Assembly (NCBI RefSeq): GCF_900111615.1
Contig: NZ_FOHU01000008.1
Span: forward strand, 97,809 to 161,808
Reading direction: 5' to 3'
DNA length: 64,000 bases
Source of the DNA: Natronincola peptidivorans
GTDB lineage: Bacteria; Bacillota; Clostridia; Peptostreptococcales; Natronincolaceae
Part shown: piece by piece, positions 26,779 to 35,123 of the stretch
Layout of the letters: the number at the start of each line of letters is the position of its first letter
How positions within the stretch are numbered: the first letter of the stretch is position 1
Notes under the pieces: generated by a model
Told to the model about the DNA's origin: nothing
The model's database searches: none
Seen by the model: only the letters and a program-made list of their open reading frames with translations
Translations under genes and position numbers: made by a program

Positions 26779-27888
26779 TCAATTATTTCCCTTGTCCCGT
26801 GGCTTGGATTGTCCTGGGGCTGTTTCCTGACCTGGTGGTGTGGATTGTCCTGGGGCTGTTTCCTGACCTGGTGGTGTGGATTGCCCTGGGGCCGTCTCCT
26901 GACCTGGCGGTGTGGATTGTCCTGGGGCTGTTTCCTGACCTGGCGGTGTGGATTGCCCTGGGGCCGTCTCCTGACCTGGCGGTGTGGATTGCCCTGGGGC
27001 CGTCTCCTGACCTGGCGGTGTGGATGGTTTTTGCATTCCAGCATCAGATGGCAGTCGATGTTGAATATTTTTCACAGAATTATCCTTAGTGTCATTAGCC
27101 TTCTTTTGCTGTTCTGTGGCTTTTTCCAGTGCCTCATCCAGAGAATCAGTGATGTAATCTGGAAGTGTTTCCGGCTGTTCTTCATCAAAGTCTTTCAACC
27201 GTTGAAGAAGTGCAACCTCAATTCCATCCAAAGTCAACTGGGATTTAGATGCCAAAATCTTTTCATAATCATCCCCTTCATGGAATCGACTTTGCTGCAT
27301 TGGTTCCAGTATAAAGCTAGTCTGTTTTTGGCGATTTTCAATCGTAGATGAAGCTTCATCTCTCTTGTTTATTACATTCACCTCCACTAGACCTGCTAGC
27401 ACACGTACATTGGTTTCCCCGTCTCGATACTGTGTAAAGTATTCCGTTCCTCTTGCCCCCATAATGGCTGTAGGTGTCTTGATTTCAAAACGGGAATTTC
27501 TGGTAAGGCGTTCTCTGATAATACTACCTAAACCACCAGCTTCCAGCGATACAGATGTTTGGTGATCTTTACCCATTTTTTTCAGTTCAGAAAAAAAGAT
27601 TCGGGTGTTTTCCGCTACAATAACAACACGATCATCACCTATCTGAATGCTGGCTTTACCATTTGGACCCGTGATAACACCATCACCTTCTGTAATACGC
27701 ATATTGATAAATGCATCAAAGGACTTTTCACCCCCTGAGCGTATGACCTGTACGCTACCCTCCAGACTAATGATTCGGGCAGTTTCCGATATTCCTTCAA
27801 CCCTTGCTATTGGAAGTAAAAGACTAAACATCAATACCAAAACCAAAACGGAATAGAGCTTGGTTTTTACTGTTTGACTCATTAACAT
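26779..27888 (-). CDS. secreted FecR-domain protein with Pro/Gly/Gln repeat tail
   Basis: A 369-residue protein. A signal peptide covers residues 1-32. Residues about 35-190 form a FecR domain: ARIISLEGSVQVIRSGG, DGVITGPNGKASIQIGDD, SRFEIKTPTAIMGARGTEYF and VRVLAGLVEV are the classic blocks. A helical stretch follows (about 215-285). The tail has six copies of a 12-residue repeat (TPPGQETAPGQS) before a basic end, with no anchor or LPXTG motif. In anaerobes this kind of free FecR domain is often paired with CHASE2 proteins or NHL proteins, as here. AGGAGGTGG precedes ATG. Likely co-transcribed with the NHL gene 56 bases upstream. Confidence 0.85.
   Translation of the reverse strand: MLMSQTVKTKLYSVLVLVLMFSLLLPIARVEGISETARIISLEGSVQVIRSGGEKSFDAFINMRITEGDGVITGPNGKASIQIGDDRVVIVAENTRIFFSELKKMGKDHQTSVSLEAGGLGSIIRERLTRNSRFEIKTPTAIMGARGTEYFTQYRDGETNVRVLAGLVEVNVINKRDEASSTIENRQKQTSFILEPMQQSRFHEGDDYEKILASKSQLTLDGIEVALLQRLKDFDEEQPETLPDYITDSLDEALEKATEQQKKANDTKDNSVKNIQHRLPSDAGMQKPSTPPGQETAPGQSTPPGQETAPGQSTPPGQETAPGQSTPPGQETAPGQSTPPGQETAPGQSTPPGQETAPGQSKPRDKGNN
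26806..27021 (-). repeat. six tandem 36-bp coding repeats
   Basis: Six head-to-tail 36-bp units starting at 26806, 26842, 26878, 26914, 26950 and 26986. Two sequence variants, T-rich and C-rich at the same few third positions, are mixed. All encode TPPGQETAPGQS. Copy-number change by slippage is likely. Confidence 0.9.
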
Positions 27889-27944
27889 ACCGCCACCTCC
27901 TTTTTTTACATGATTACTTTAATTTAAAAAATTCACTGTGTTTA

Positions 27945-29423
27945 TTATAAAGTCTCAATGATTACTGTATTTATATGGTCAATCCATTGTATGGAAAAGT
28001 CCAGCTTATCTTCCAAGGTATGAAGCTTTACCATAGCCTGATTATCATGAAGTGTGAAGTCACCTTGGTCTTCAAAAAACGCTATCTTTTTTCCTTCCCG
28101 ACATACTATTACAGCTCGCTCCTCCGCATCCCATAAAACCAGAGAGTTCCACGATTCTGTAATGCCTCGTAGAGGCACAAGCACATAATTTTCCTCCATG
28201 AATGGTTGTATTTTAGAAAAGTCGATTTTAACCCCATCAAGAAAAACTACAATATCAGGCTCTGCTTTTATATGTCTTACATTCAAATCCCTATATTCAT
28301 TGTCATCAGGGATCGCCACAATTCTGTTATTCTTTTGATCTGTCACAAACCAATAATTATTTGCATACACAATACTAGTAGGGATCTCAAACATAATAAT
28401 CTTATCCTGATCCCATTCATGCCCAGCTGTACCTGTGCCAGCCACGGTAGACACATTTCCATCTGATGAAATCATGCGAAGAACGTGGTTCCATGAATCA
28501 GCTACAAAGATGTTTCCTTCTTTATTAACCTCTATACCTCCTGGAAAATTGAATCGTGCCTCCTGGATAATACCGTCTACAAAGTCACCCTTACTGTAAT
28601 ACATATCCCTTTCATGTTTTCCCGGTTGACCTGCAATAGCACCAATATGACCACTTTTTATGAATTTGATTTGATGGCTAGCACTGTCACTGACATACAG
28701 CCCATCATTTCCATCAATACTCAATCCTTTCGGCTCATTGAGGATACTATCATCTCCAGGCTTGCCAGCAAAAGTGGTGACTTTACCTGCTGTATCTATT
28801 TTTCGGATGGTATGATTGCGTGTGTCGCTGACTAGAAGATTGCCTACAGTGTCTATTACTATATCTGTCGGATTCCAAAACTGTGCATTTATAGCTATAT
28901 CATCCTTAAATCCTGGCTCGCCAGTACCTGCAACCGTATAAACCTGTCCTTCGTAAATCATCCTAATCATATGGTTGCCAGTATCTGCAACAAGTACAGC
29001 ACCATTGGGTGCTACTGCCAAGCCTCTAGGCTCATTAAACATGGCAGTTTTTAGCTCTCCATCTGCATAGCCTCCAGCAGGAAAACCAAAGCGATCTTGT
29101 CTATCAGAACTACCTGCTAAAGTAGTCACAGAAAAATCTTTTAAATCAATCTGTCGAATGCGATGGTTATATAATTCTGTAACTAGAAGTGAGTTTGTTG
29201 ATTTATCATGGGTTATCCCATAAGGAAATCTAAATTCTGCTTCGTTATATTTACCGTCAAAATATCCAAACTTTCCATTGCCAATGATGAACGGTAATGG
29301 TTCATCCTGAGCATTTACTTCCAATGGAAATACCAGAAATATACCTCCTACCAATAGTAAAAACAGCAAAGCTTTCATTTTTCTCCATATAGGTATTCTG
29401 CAGTTTAGCTTTGTACTTTTCAT
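27945..29423 (-). CDS. secreted NHL-repeat beta-propeller protein with stalk-like C-terminus
   Basis: A 492-residue exported protein (signal peptide ending near VNA). Residues about 45-370 hold six NHL repeats: FPYGITHD, EPRGLAVAPNG, NPTDIVID, EPKGLSIDGNDG, FPGGIEVNKEG and so on, each with VADTxNHxIR-like strands. The C-terminal 110 residues resemble a divergent copper-amine-oxidase stalk domain (YVLVPLRGI, then WDAEERAVIV). The ATG at complement 29421-29423 follows GGGGGGAG. A c-di-GMP-I riboswitch lies about 65 bases upstream, so this gene and the following FecR gene should respond to c-di-GMP. Likely an extracellular scaffold protein. Confidence 0.85.
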   Translation of the reverse strand: MKSTKLNCRIPIWRKMKALLFLLLVGGIFLVFPLEVNAQDEPLPFIIGNGKFGYFDGKYNEAEFRFPYGITHDKSTNSLLVTELYNHRIRQIDLKDFSVTTLAGSSDRQDRFGFPAGGYADGELKTAMFNEPRGLAVAPNGAVLVADTGNHMIRMIYEGQVYTVAGTGEPGFKDDIAINAQFWNPTDIVIDTVGNLLVSDTRNHTIRKIDTAGKVTTFAGKPGDDSILNEPKGLSIDGNDGLYVSDSASHQIKFIKSGHIGAIAGQPGKHERDMYYSKGDFVDGIIQEARFNFPGGIEVNKEGNIFVADSWNHVLRMISSDGNVSTVAGTGTAGHEWDQDKIIMFEIPTSIVYANNYWFVTDQKNNRIVAIPDDNEYRDLNVRHIKAEPDIVVFLDGVKIDFSKIQPFMEENYVLVPLRGITESWNSLVLWDAEERAVIVCREGKKIAFFEDQGDFTLHDNQAMVKLHTLEDKLDFSIQWIDHINTVIIETL

Positions 29424-29483
29424 GCACTCCCCCCTCATTTCAAAGTATTTGCAAATCTTTATCAAGTGCTTGTTTTAGGGTTT

Positions 29484-29578
29484 AAAAAAACTCTCTCTTC
29501 GGTAGCTGGCTGCCATGTTAAAGGCCCTTTAGCTTTGCGTCCTTGCGTTTCCACAAGTTTGCTATTATCGGTTAAAAG
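29484..29578 (-). promoter_or_regulatory. cyclic-di-GMP-I (GEMM) riboswitch
   Basis: The minus strand reads AGCAAACTTGTGGAAACGCA, then AGGACGCAAAGC, then a G/C-rich arm GGGCC...GGCAGCC and CAGCTACCGA. This is the GEMM-I order: GCAAAC, P2 with a GAAA tetraloop (CTTGTG-GAAA-CGCAAG), the invariant GGACGCAAAGC, then P3 closing with a TACCGA end. Seven T follow about 8 bases later (complement 29484-29490), fitting a terminator platform. It precedes the NHL/FecR operon, and a c-di-GMP phosphodiesterase gene is next upstream. Known class; identification rests on the conserved core. Confidence 0.88.
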
Positions 29579-29687
29579 TTATTTCCTCTTTTCCAGATTC
29601 AATTGTTAATATCTATGATTTATCACGCAATTTGCAAATAAAAACCTTATAGCTTTTATTTTAAAATAATAAACTATGACGTTTATA

Positions 29688-30836
29688 CTATGCTTGTCCG
29701 TCTTTTATAATGGCTACAAAAGAGTCAAAGTTGTCAAGGAAAAGCTGTGTCATATGAGGGTCAAAGTGTTCTCCTTTTTCCTTTTCAAATAGGCTGAATA
29801 CCTGTTGGAGACTCCAAGCCGGTTTATAGCATCTCTCACTAATGAGGGCATCAAATACATCTGCAATAGCACAAATTCGTCCAAAAGGATGAATCTCTTC
29901 GCCCTTTAATCCCCTTGGATATCCTTTCCCATTCCATTTTTCATGGTGCTGATGCGCAATGATGGCAGATGCCTTGAGAATTTTTCGTGGTGAATTCTTC
30001 AGTAGTTGGTAACCAATAACCGTGTGTTTTTGCACTGTTGCATACTCTTCTTCAGTTAACTTGCCAGGTTTGTTTAGGATTGTATCAGGGATAGCTATTT
30101 TCCCTATATCGTGCATAGGAGAAGCCATCTTGATGAGTTCTACCTCTTCCTGACTCATACCATAAAGCGTTGCCATCAGCTTAGAGACTTCTGTTACCCG
30201 TCTAATATGCTCAGCAGTTTCTTTAGAACGGCTTTCACCGATTTGTCCCATCAGAAAAACAATTTCCTTCTGAGTTTTCTCAATTTCTTCCATCAGCATG
30301 GCGTTGATTAAAGCGTTTGCTGAATAGGAGGCTGCCAGCATCAAATGCTCAATGTCTTTTGATGTAAAGGCTCCTTCTGTTGTGATTTTATTTACTGCCT
30401 GGTAAACACCGATAACCTCTCCTTCGTTATCAAACAAAGGAAGAGCCAGCAGAGACTTTGATCGATAGCAGGTTTTCTGATCCACCCTCGGGTTAAAGTA
30501 TTGATCTTCATAGGTATTGTTTGTTAGATATGGTTCTCGAGTTTTAACAACATGACCAACCACACCAAGATCAGCAGGTATACGGATTGCTTCAATACCA
30601 TGGGCTACTCTTGCCCATAATTCATTTGCTTCTTTATCATAAATCCAAAGAGTACATCTGTCAGCTACTACCAAATCTCGTCCCAGATCTGCCATCAGCT
30701 TCAAAAGTAAGTCAAGTTTGGTTTCATTGGCAATTTTTCCGGCATAGTGAACAAATAGCTTCAGTTTTTCTTCTGGTGTTGATTCCTGCCGAAAGGATTC
30801 AGTTTTCAAATATGTAGTGCTGCTATTTTTTATCAT
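29688..30836 (-). CDS. GAF-HD-GYP cyclic-di-GMP phosphodiesterase
   Basis: A 382-residue cytosolic enzyme. Residues about 35-190 are a GAF sensor domain (CTLWIYDKEANELW, GVVGHVVKT, ALPLFDNEGEVIGVYQAVNK). Residues about 200-375 are an HD-GYP domain with MHDIGKIAIPD, HQHHEKWNGKGYPRG, and ICAIADVFDAL, so all metal ligands and the GYP signature are present. It should hydrolyse c-di-GMP to pGpG/GMP under control of a small molecule bound by GAF. GAGAGG precedes the ATG. It lies just upstream of the riboswitch-controlled NHL/FecR operon on the same strand. Confidence 0.92.
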   Translation of the reverse strand: MIKNSSTTYLKTESFRQESTPEEKLKLFVHYAGKIANETKLDLLLKLMADLGRDLVVADRCTLWIYDKEANELWARVAHGIEAIRIPADLGVVGHVVKTREPYLTNNTYEDQYFNPRVDQKTCYRSKSLLALPLFDNEGEVIGVYQAVNKITTEGAFTSKDIEHLMLAASYSANALINAMLMEEIEKTQKEIVFLMGQIGESRSKETAEHIRRVTEVSKLMATLYGMSQEEVELIKMASPMHDIGKIAIPDTILNKPGKLTEEEYATVQKHTVIGYQLLKNSPRKILKASAIIAHQHHEKWNGKGYPRGLKGEEIHPFGRICAIADVFDALISERCYKPAWSLQQVFSLFEKEKGEHFDPHMTQLFLDNFDSFVAIIKDGQA

Positions 30837-31321
30837 TAGTAAATCCTCTCAATAAAAAAATTTGGTTATCTAAACAAGTAGCAATTTTGTATAGTTACTA
30901 CCATGTAAAAAAATCTAATTACAGAGTACGGTAATATTAATTCCATAATATCATATTTTGGACATTTTTGCCATAATGTTGACATAAAAATCGAATTAAG
31001 CATATGCATTGATTGTATAGGATAAATCATTTTTGGTGGCTATATCAGCAAGTCCTTTCTTTAATTAGATTAAGAGTTCCTTTGGTCATTTGAAGAGCTT
31101 CTATCCACATTAACAGTTGACTAGAAAATTTATTAAAATCATGCCTGTCATAATCCATGATAATGTCAGCATGCTGGCTGAGACTTTGGAAATATTGAGA
31201 TAGCACCCTATTTGTGATATAATTACCACAATATGGTCATTAAAGCGCTATTACATAATCAAGTAAATGGGCGTATACTAATAGAATCATTTCCATATCT
31301 ACACTAAAGGGGGTAAGAACA
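30837..31321. other. divergent intergenic region between the HD-GYP and MBL genes
   Basis: About 485 bp, AT-rich. It holds a plus-strand sigma-A promoter for the MBL/CHASE2 genes. No clear minus-strand promoter, coding sequence or riboswitch core was seen. Confidence 0.45.
31195..31223 (+). promoter_or_regulatory. sigma-A promoter of the MBL-hydrolase / cyclase operon
   Basis: TTGAGA (31195-31200), a 17-bp spacer and TATAAT (31218-31223). It lies about 100 bases before the MBL start. Confidence 0.7.
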
Positions 31322-32239
31322 ATGGGTCACACCAAGGATCATATGTTGGAGATTACTTTTTGGGGGGTAAGGGGTTCTCGGCCCACACCAGGACCTGAAA
31401 CCACTCATTATGGTGGAAATACTTCATGTGTACATGTGAGATCAACAAATCACTCAATTATCTTTGATGGTGGAACGGGGCTGGCAGCGCTTGGTCAGTA
31501 TATGACTGAGCAGCAGTCTCACATGTCAGAAAAGCAAGAGAGTTTAAAGGTAGACCTGTTCTTTTCTCATCAGCATTGGGACCATATCCAGGGATTGCCA
31601 TTCTTTAAACCATTGTATCAAACAGGTAATATTTTTCATCTGTATGGAGAAACCAAAGATAGTATTTCATTGGAAAGAACAATTAAAATGCAGATGCAGC
31701 CTCCTCATTTTCCAATTTCCATAGAGAGTATAAAGTCCACCCTTTATTTTCACTCTATAACAGGTGGACAAACCATTGATTTGGGATATGGTCTAGAAAT
31801 AACCAGCTTCTCCCTTAACCACCCTAATGGAGCCTTGGCTTACCGATTAAACCTTGGAGATAATGCTATTGTTTATTGTACCGATACTGAGCCTTTAGCA
31901 GACTCAGATGCGCAGCAGTTCCTCTCATTCATACAGGGTGTTGATGTCCTCATCTATGACAGCCACTATACTGATGATGAGTATTGTGGCATGGTTGGTG
32001 GCATTCCCAAAACTGGGTGGGGGCATTCCACTTGGCAGGAGGGTGTACGAATTAGCCAACAAGCTCATGTTAGATCTTTGGTTTTGTTTCACCATAAAGA
32101 GGATCGTACAGATGATGAATTGAAAAGCATTGAAAAATTAGCTCAAGATTTATTTAGAAGCACAATAGTTGCCCGAGAGGGCGTTAAAATCATTGTGGGA
32201 GGTGGGTCAACTGAAAAAGTTGTCATTCATTATCCATAG
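31322..32239 (+). CDS. MBL-fold metallohydrolase (possible cyclic-nucleotide phosphodiesterase)
   Basis: A 305-residue metallo-beta-lactamase-fold protein. FWGVRGSRPTPGPETTHYGG and NTSCVHV open the sequence, IIFDGGTGL follows, and the metal motif is SHQHWDHIQGLPFF (HxHxDH). Later metal ligands lie in CTDTEP and YDSHYTDDEY, and LVLFHHKEDRTDDEL closes it. This GGNTSC/SHxHxDHIxGLPFF group resembles RNase Z-like phosphodiesterases, including cyclic-nucleotide-cleaving Apyc1-type enzymes. Its end overlaps the start of a nucleotide cyclase gene, which fits making and breaking the same messenger. Substrate is inferred, not shown. AAGGGGG precedes the ATG. Confidence 0.78.
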   Translation: MGHTKDHMLEITFWGVRGSRPTPGPETTHYGGNTSCVHVRSTNHSIIFDGGTGLAALGQYMTEQQSHMSEKQESLKVDLFFSHQHWDHIQGLPFFKPLYQTGNIFHLYGETKDSISLERTIKMQMQPPHFPISIESIKSTLYFHSITGGQTIDLGYGLEITSFSLNHPNGALAYRLNLGDNAIVYCTDTEPLADSDAQQFLSFIQGVDVLIYDSHYTDDEYCGMVGGIPKTGWGHSTWQEGVRISQQAHVRSLVLFHHKEDRTDDELKSIEKLAQDLFRSTIVAREGVKIIVGGGSTEKVVIHYP

Positions 32240-33989
32240 CAGCCTTGTGATAATTTTTTGTGTGTTCCTATTTTTTAATACACTTTCTATTTTAGATAAT
32301 CAAATCCAGGACAGGCTTTACCATGATACACGTCCCATCCATGGAGATATTGTTATCATTGCCATAGATGAGGAGAGCCTCCAGACTCTAGGTAGATGGC
32401 CATGGCCCCGTGATTATCATGGTGAACTCTTAAGTGTCCTTTCAGAGGCACCCCCAGCTGTTATCGGTTATGATATTATTTTTGCTGAACCATCATTTGT
32501 TCCAGCTGATGATACTTATCTCATTGAGATGTTGAATAAAATGGACCATGTTGTGGTACCTGTCGTGGGGCATTTTGAAAATACATCAGCTGGCGGTCTT
32601 CTTCAAGCTAAAGAATTAACTCGGGCTTTCCCTGCCTTGGCGCTAGTTACTGACAGTGGTCATATTAATACACTCCTTGATTCTGACGGTATTTTGCGTC
32701 ATACTCTTTTGCAGATTGGCTATAATGATCAAGAAATTCCTAGTTTTGCTTGGCAGATTTATGCCTCTTACATGGCTCATCTAGGAAAGGAGCCCATTGC
32801 CATACAAGATATCCCCACAGATCCGTGGAAGCAGACTTACATCAAATTTGCTGGTGAGCCCTTCAGCATGGAAAGAGTCTCTTTCCATTTAGTGATGAAT
32901 GGTGCAATTCCTGCTGAGTACTTTAGAGATAAGATTGTTTTGATTGGTCCCTTCGCACCAGGAATTGTGGATGATTATTATTTTACTTCGATAGCCCCAC
33001 CGGTTCCCATGTATGGAATCGAAGTCCACGCCAATGTTATACAGCAGCTTATTGAGAAACGTTTTATACAAGATTTACCGTTGACACTTGAACTGCTTAT
33101 TCTTATTGCCCTGGGAGCTCTTTGTTACTGGTTGTTTTATCGCTTTCGGCCTGGTGTATCTGCATTGATATTCTTGGTCTTGTCTTGCTTATATTGGTTT
33201 ATTGCAGTAAAAATCAGCCACCAAGGATATGCCTTTAGTTTGATCTATCCTGTTGGTCTCATGGGAACCCAATATATTGCTGCATTAGGTCATCAATTTA
33301 TTTCTGAACAATTGGAAAAGAATCGAATTACATCCTATTTCGGAAAATATGTGGCGCCACAGGTGGTTAGCAAGATAATAGACGAAGGCGAAGATGCACT
33401 AAAACCTGGAGGGGTCCTTCGTGAAATCACGGTTTTTTTTGTGGATATTCGCGGATTTACCTCTCTATCTGAAGCAGCGCCGCCAGATGAAGTGGTTGCT
33501 ATACTAAACGAGTACCTGACATTATGTGCCCAATCTATATTTGATTATGGTGGTACTCTAGATAAGTTTATCGGCGACGCCACCATGGCTCTCTTTAATG
33601 CTCCCTTGGATTTAGAAAACCACCAACTAAAAGCTGTACAAACTGCTTGGGCCATGTCACAGGGAGCCGAAAAACTGCAGATAAAACTAGAAGAAAAATA
33701 TGGCAAGTCGGTACAGTTTGGTATTGGTATACATTGCGGACCGGCCATTGTTGGAAATATTGGTGCTGCTTGGCGGATGGATTATACTGCTATAGGTGAT
33801 ACCGTTAATATTGCTTCTCGTATAGAAAATCAGACAAAGCCAGGTGAAATCCTGATTAGCCATGATGTATATGAACATGTGAAAAATCATATAGAAGCCG
33901 TTGATATGGGGATTCATCAGTTGAAAGGAAAAAAGCAAGGGGTTCATGTTTTTCGAGTAGAATCAGTATCTATGGATCATCTTTCATGA
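32211..33989 (+). CDS. CHASE2-domain adenylate/guanylate cyclase
   Basis: A protein of about 592 residues. After an N-terminal TM helix, residues about 25-285 form an extracellular CHASE2 sensor (IAIDEESLQTLGRWPWPRDYH, then GYDIIFAEPS). Three TM helices (about 290-360) lead to a class III cyclase domain (about 390-575). Metal Asps lie in FFVDIRGFTSL and DKFIGDATMALF; the Lys of DKFIGD and Asp of MDYTAIGDTVN favour ATP as substrate. Start: no ATG or GTG has a suitable Shine-Dalgarno. A CTG at 32211 sits 8 bases after GGAGG and gives a natural LKKLSFII N-terminus. A TTG at 32169 is the alternative. Either way it overlaps the MBL gene. Confidence 0.85.
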   Translation: MKKLSFIIHSSLVIIFCVFLFFNTLSILDNQIQDRLYHDTRPIHGDIVIIAIDEESLQTLGRWPWPRDYHGELLSVLSEAPPAVIGYDIIFAEPSFVPADDTYLIEMLNKMDHVVVPVVGHFENTSAGGLLQAKELTRAFPALALVTDSGHINTLLDSDGILRHTLLQIGYNDQEIPSFAWQIYASYMAHLGKEPIAIQDIPTDPWKQTYIKFAGEPFSMERVSFHLVMNGAIPAEYFRDKIVLIGPFAPGIVDDYYFTSIAPPVPMYGIEVHANVIQQLIEKRFIQDLPLTLELLILIALGALCYWLFYRFRPGVSALIFLVLSCLYWFIAVKISHQGYAFSLIYPVGLMGTQYIAALGHQFISEQLEKNRITSYFGKYVAPQVVSKIIDEGEDALKPGGVLREITVFFVDIRGFTSLSEAAPPDEVVAILNEYLTLCAQSIFDYGGTLDKFIGDATMALFNAPLDLENHQLKAVQTAWAMSQGAEKLQIKLEEKYGKSVQFGIGIHCGPAIVGNIGAAWRMDYTAIGDTVNIASRIENQTKPGEILISHDVYEHVKNHIEAVDMGIHQLKGKKQGVHVFRVESVSMDHLS

Positions 33990-33995
33990 TAGTAA

Positions 33996-34038
33996 ATAAG
34001 TAGGCGATAAATAAAATAATTATCTATCGCCTACTTAT
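33996..34038 (+). terminator. terminator-like hairpin after the cyclase gene
   Basis: ATAAGTAGGCGATA (33996-34009) pairs perfectly with TATCGCCTACTTAT (34025-34038), 6 bases past the stop. The U-tract is weak. Confidence 0.6.
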
Positions 34039-34125
34039 ATCACCAAACAAGACTTATGTAAATTGAATAAATTATACTGATTCCTTTACCGATGGATTAG
34101 CATTCAGTAGGTATCATTATAAAAT

Positions 34126-34745
34126 CATGTAGGTTGCAATTTCAATATTGTCTTCATTGGAATCCTTCTCTATATTTAGTGTCCTATGAAAGATAGAGTT
34201 GTTGTGCATCTAGACAATTTCTAGAAAGCAGAGGAATATTCCCATGTCAATAGAATTGTAATAAGGAAGCTTGTTTTTAGGTATGAAGGATTTGATTAAA
34301 GTATGACGATAAACTTTAATACAATTATTGTCACTGACAACCCTCCATGGCTGTGTATTACAAGCACTAGGAGCGTACCTAACCGTATCTGCTACAGTAT
34401 GGTTAAATTCACCATGCCATATAGTTTTGAGATCCTTTCGATTACATTTTGAAATGTTTTTCCGAAAATCCTCTGGGCGACTTTTGCCAAAGGCTATCAT
34501 AATAACATAATCAAGACCATCATGCTGCAGCTCCTCAGTTTTAGCTAAAGCATACCAGCAAGCGCCGATATCTAACGAAGCAAAAAACAAGTCCATCTGC
34601 TGAAGCATATATCCTGCATTTAAAAGGTAATGAGGCTTTCAAGCTTCTGCTTTATTTCCTGCATTTCTTTTTCAGAAACCAATAGTTCTTCATCAAATCT
34701 TCTAACGGATTTTCTCTTAAAAATCATATCATATAATTCTTTCAT
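34126..34745 (-). pseudogene. nitroreductase-family pseudogene
   Basis: The reading frame opens normally (ATG at complement 34743-34745 after GGAGGG) with MKELYDMIFKRKSVRRFDEE, a typical start of the TM1586-like nitroreductase family. It stops after about 41 codons at LITF. Homology resumes in another frame with GYMLQQMDLFFASLDIGACW, APSACNTQPWRV and SIDMGIFLC. Part of the centre is missing, and the middle/C-terminal pieces appear out of the usual order. Another break follows FLEIV; residual coding (EDNIEIATYMI) runs to about 34126. Deletions plus frameshifts make it non-functional. Its promoter and a palindromic operator remain intact upstream. Confidence 0.75.
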
Positions 34746-35017
34746 TATATTTTTCCCTCCATATTCAAATGTGAGGGTTGCGCAACCTCGTATATTTAGT
34801 GTAATCTGAATATTTTAAACTGTCAAAAGAAATTTTAAAATTGTTTTGTTCATTAGATTGAATATGAATTGATAAGCCTATCTATACTAAACTAGCATAC
34901 CGAATACAGCCAAACCTATAACAGCTTCCCATTACTGGTGGTTAGAAGTCTATTGAAGGACAATGACCTTTTTTATAACCAAGCAAGTCCCTGTCCCTTG
35001 TTCATTTGTCTCAGCAC
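34746..35017. other. regulatory region of the nitroreductase pseudogene and downstream flank of the SLH gene
   Basis: It contains the pseudogene's promoter and operator (separate entry). Beyond 34830 no further structure was seen before the terminator at 35018. Confidence 0.4.
34771..34826 (-). promoter_or_regulatory. promoter and palindromic operator of the nitroreductase pseudogene
   Basis: TTGACA (complement 34821-34826), a 17-bp spacer and TACACT (complement 34798-34803). Between the -10 and the ribosome-binding site is a near-perfect palindrome around TTGCGCAA (34772-34789), a plausible repressor site. Confidence 0.6.
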
Positions 35018-35062
35018 AAAAAACACAGGTGCCAGAGTTTTCTGATCTTACCTGTGTTTTTT
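35018..35062 (-). terminator. terminator of the SLH surface-protein gene
   Basis: AAAAAACACAGGT pairs with ACCTGTGTTTTTT around a 19-base loop, giving T-tracts on both strands (bidirectional). Almost the same hairpin recurs at 39633-39679. Confidence 0.85.
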
Positions 35063-35123
35063 AAATTGATTATATTATTTCTCTCTACTAGCTATTTTTC
35101 CTTTTGACCAACCTTAATATTTC

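Noticed and set aside
26806..27021. Regular 36-bp repeats resembling a CRISPR array
   Set aside because: Units are head-to-tail with no spacers and lie in frame inside the FecR gene.
26754..27351. Open frames on both strands through the 36-bp repeats
   Set aside because: They exist only because the repeat length is a multiple of three; no start signals.
34210..34608. A 132-residue stand-alone protein
   Set aside because: It is the displaced middle/C-terminal part of a nitroreductase whose start lies at 34745 in another frame.
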